Below the pieces are notes generated by a model. It did no database searches and was not told where the DNA came from. It saw only the letters and a list, made by a program, of their open reading frames with translations. Source: an uncultured Clostridia bacterium (GTDB taxonomy: Bacteria; Bacillota; Clostridia; Christensenellales; Borkfalkiaceae). Taken from it: a stretch of DNA of 7,866 nucleotides. Numbering within the stretch: the stretch's first letter is position 1; every line of letters begins with the position of its first letter. The DNA is taken from assembly GCA_947627125.1 (NCBI GenBank), contig CANQUY010000083.1:1-7866 (forward strand), given 5' to 3'. The translations under genes were made by a program, and so were the position numbers. Below, piece after piece: positions 6,724 through 7,866 of the stretch.

Positions 6724-7167
6724 TCAGCTTCGCAGGCGCAGGCGTTTCGGGTAGTGGTTCTTCACCGTGCCGTCCACGGCCTTGCCGAGCCCGAGCGGGT
6801 AGCCATTCAGGCACAGCACGCACCAGCCGTTTTTTGCATCATATGTGAGCGTTTCGCCGCGCAGATATTTCTTTGCATCCTCTTCGGTGAGATCGATTTT
6901 CCTCTTCGCGCGGTCCCCGTAGGCGAGCGCAAGGGCGTGGGCGGGCTTGAAATTTTTGCCGTCCCATTCGCCGAGTTCCACGCCGAGGCGCAGAAGATGG
7001 GCCCCCGTGAGGTCGGGCATGCCCGCGGGGACGAGGAACATTCTGCCGTCCGCGAGGGTGTGAATGCCGCCGTCGGGGACAAAACCGCCGAAGAAATCGG
7101 CACAGAACGCGGAGAACGCCTTTTCCGCCGCCCCATTTTTTTGAATGCGGAAAGGTTTGAGGCGGAC
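6724..7167 (-). pseudogene. rsmF: RsmF-type methyltransferase, out-of-frame C-terminal part
   Basis: This frame has no start of its own that makes sense. It reads openly from the homopolymer run through about 147 residues to a TGA. It contains RLKPFRIQKNG, then FCADFFGGFVPDGGIHTLADGRMFLVPAG, and later LRLGVELGEW, FKPAHALALAYG, YLRGETL, GWCVLCLNGYPLGLGKAVDG and KNHYPK. This is the pattern of the C-terminal RNA-binding (PUA-like) region of RsmF-type rRNA m5C methyltransferases: a lipid- or substrate-independent recognition module ending in a Leu-Gly-Lys-Gly-like segment. It belongs to the catalytic part at 7413-7866 but is one base out of phase with it. An in-frame internal ATG at 7041 would give only a truncated 105-residue piece. 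Whether this half is truly lost depends on the real length of the homopolymer run. Confidence 0.75.
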
Positions 7168-7866
7168 CCCCCCCCCCCCCCCCCCCCCCAGGGGGAGGGC
7201 AAGTAGTAGTCACCTTCCCTGACGCAGGGGGAGGGCAAGTAGTAGTCGCCTTCCCTAACACAGGGGGAGGGCAAGTAGTAGTCACCTTCCCTGACGCAGG
7301 GGGAGCGCAAGAATTCACCGCGGAAGCCTTTCCCCCAAGGGGGGAGCCTTCGCCCCCTCCTGTGGAGGACTCCTCTTTCATGCCCCCTCCTGTGGAGGGG
7401 GGTAGGGGGGTGGCCAGCTCCAACATCGCCATGAAGTGCCCCTCGCCCTTGAACTCATGCGGATAGAGTTTCCGCTGCATAAGTTGCGAAAAATCGGGGT
7501 GAGCCTCCAAAAAATCATGGATCTGCCACTCGTCCTCCTCCTCGGAAAAGGTGCAGGTGGAATAGATGAGCCGCCCGCCCGCGCGCAGCATTTTCGCAGC
7601 AAACGCAAGGATTTTTTTCTGCCGCGCGGCGCACATGGCAACATTCTCCTCGCTCCATTCGGGAACGGCATTCGGCTCCTTCTTGAACATGCCCTCCCCC
7701 GAGCAGGGAGCGTCCACGAGGACAAGGTCGAAGTAGGCGGGAAACATCTCGGCAAGCGTTTCGGGGGAAGCGGAGAGAACGGCGCAGTTGGTGATGCCCA
7801 TGCGTTCGACATTTTGCGACAAAATTTTCGCCCGCTTAAAGTCGATCTCATTGGCAATGAGAATGC
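6839..7866 (-). CDS. rsmF: RsmF-type 16S rRNA m5C methyltransferase, catalytic part (5' end outside window)
   Basis: The reading frame enters from the right edge; its true start is outside the window. It shows the SAM-dependent RNA cytosine-5 methyltransferase fold: LIANEIDFKRAKILSQNVER near the edge, then LVLVDAPCSGEGMFKK, with the motif IV Cys codon at 7703-7705, and LIYSTCTFS, with the motif VI Cys codon at 7553-7555. In this family the motif VI Cys attacks the base and the motif IV Cys releases the product. DAPCSGEGMF is typical of the RsmF/YebU branch rather than RsmB. Family-like sequence stops near GHFMAMLELA (about 7413). From there the frame crosses repeats and a G tract (coding strand), then runs about 110 Arg/Pro-rich residues in the wrong frame to a stop at 6839. 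The catalytic motifs are intact, but the protein as read lacks its RNA-binding C-terminus. The substrate is presumably 16S rRNA in the decoding region, by family analogy. Confidence 0.85.
   Translation of the reverse strand, partial: ILIANEIDFKRAKILSQNVERMGITNCAVLSASPETLAEMFPAYFDLVLVDAPCSGEGMFKKEPNAVPEWSEENVAMCAARQKKILAFAAKMLRAGGRLIYSTCTFSEEEDEWQIHDFLEAHPDFSQLMQRKLYPHEFKGEGHFMAMLELATPLPPSTGGGMKEESSTGGGEGSPLGGKASAVNSCAPPASGKVTTTCPPPVLGKATTTCPPPASGKVTTTCPPPGGGGGGGGPPQTFPHSKKWGGGKGVLRVLCRFLRRFCPRRRHSHPRGRQNVPRPRGHARPHGGPSSAPRRGTRRMGRQKFQARPRPCARLRGPREEENRSHRRGCKEISARRNAHI
7167..7189. repeat. 23-base homopolymer run (C on plus, G on coding strand)
   Basis: Twenty-three consecutive C residues lie inside the methyltransferase gene. 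The frame upstream (coding sense) and the frame encoding the C-terminal domain differ by one base, so 22 or 25 bases would join them. Runs like this slip readily during replication and are also very error-prone in sequencing and assembly. Confidence 0.95.
7189..7311. repeat. 36-bp direct tandem repeat, three copies plus a partial fourth
   Basis: Copies lie at 7189-7224, 7225-7260 and 7261-7296, with a 15-base partial copy at 7297-7311. Each begins CAGGGGGAGGGCAAG, continues TAGTAGTC and ends CCTTCCCT plus four variable bases. Copies 1 and 3 are identical; copy 2 differs at three positions (G for A in the middle, AACA for GACG at the end). At the junctions CCCTGACGCAGGG forms a small stem. The period is a multiple of three, so each copy adds 12 codons. 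Two of the three coding-strand frames are open through it. There are no spacers, so this is not a CRISPR array. Confidence 0.93.
7331..7413. repeat. Cluster of GC-rich palindromes inserted in the methyltransferase gene
   Basis: TCCCCC/GGGGGA flank an AA (7331-7345). Two identical 17-base blocks, GCCCCCTCCTGTGGAGG, start 30 bp apart (7352 and 7382), each with a CCTCC-TGT-GGAGG stem. The second stem extends further into GGGGGG. A CC/GG-rich tail runs to about 7413, where family-like coding sequence resumes. Together with the 36-bp repeats this resembles intergenic repeat elements that have entered a gene. On the coding strand it gives a low-complexity Pro/Ser/Gly linker. Confidence 0.8.

Noticed and set aside
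6807..7310. A 167-residue minus-strand protein with repeated SPCVREGDYYLP units
   Set aside because: This is the alternative open frame through the 36-bp repeats. It lacks methyltransferase sequence on either side and a ribosome binding site, and after the homopolymer it reads the wrong frame of the C-terminal domain.
7189..7311. CRISPR array
   Set aside because: The 36-bp units are directly adjacent with no spacers, lie within a coding frame, and no cas genes are present.
1..7866. A new multi-gene defence or biosynthetic system
   Set aside because: The genes are separate transcription units of housekeeping, transport and surface type. No nuclease, toxin, reverse transcriptase, recombinase or biosynthetic core enzyme is visible.

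Overview
The window looks like a chromosomal segment of a fairly GC-rich, Gram-positive-type bacterium. I infer a gut-type member of the Clostridia, possibly of the Christensenellales/Borkfalkiaceae kind. The basis is purine-rich Shine-Dalgarno sites, sigma-A-like promoters in AT-rich gaps, a U-tract terminator, a lipoprotein signal with an LAAC lipobox, and a Firmicutes-like mix of genes. The genus cannot be fixed from the sequence alone. No phage, plasmid, CRISPR, RNA gene or complete transposase is visible.

Layout, left to right. Positions 1-166 hold short hairpins and a perfect 16-bp inverted repeat just beyond the 3' end of a minus-strand exopolyphosphatase/pppGpp phosphatase gene (ppx, 167-1678). 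That gene has a well-formed promoter and a palindromic possible operator at 1753-1793. Next, still on the minus strand, come two tightly coupled half-size TSUP (TauE/SafE) membrane proteins (2233-2589, then 1853-2233). A 204-bp AT-rich divergent region with inverted repeats separates them from the largest gene, a plus-strand 1231-residue surface lipoprotein (2794-6489). This protein has three galactose-binding-like jelly-roll segments and, unusually, a C-terminal membrane span. It ends at a textbook terminator (6497-6529). A 94-bp imperfect inverted repeat (6595-6688) follows. The right end carries the 3' part of a minus-strand RsmF-type rRNA m5C methyltransferase.

The most unusual structure is inside the methyltransferase gene. 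Between the catalytic domain and the C-terminal RNA-binding part lies about 245 bp of non-family sequence. It consists of palindromic GC-rich repeats, three and a bit copies of a 36-bp tandem repeat, and a run of 23 identical bases (G on the coding strand). The two halves of the gene are in different frames across this run; a tract shorter by one base would join them. This could be a phase-variable switch, a decaying gene, or a sequencing error in a long homopolymer.

The genes do not form one obvious pathway. ppx, the TSUP pair, the lipoprotein and the methyltransferase appear to be separate transcription units. I see no convincing new multi-gene system. The points worth following up are the repeat-invaded methyltransferase, the doubly anchored surface protein and the split transporter.
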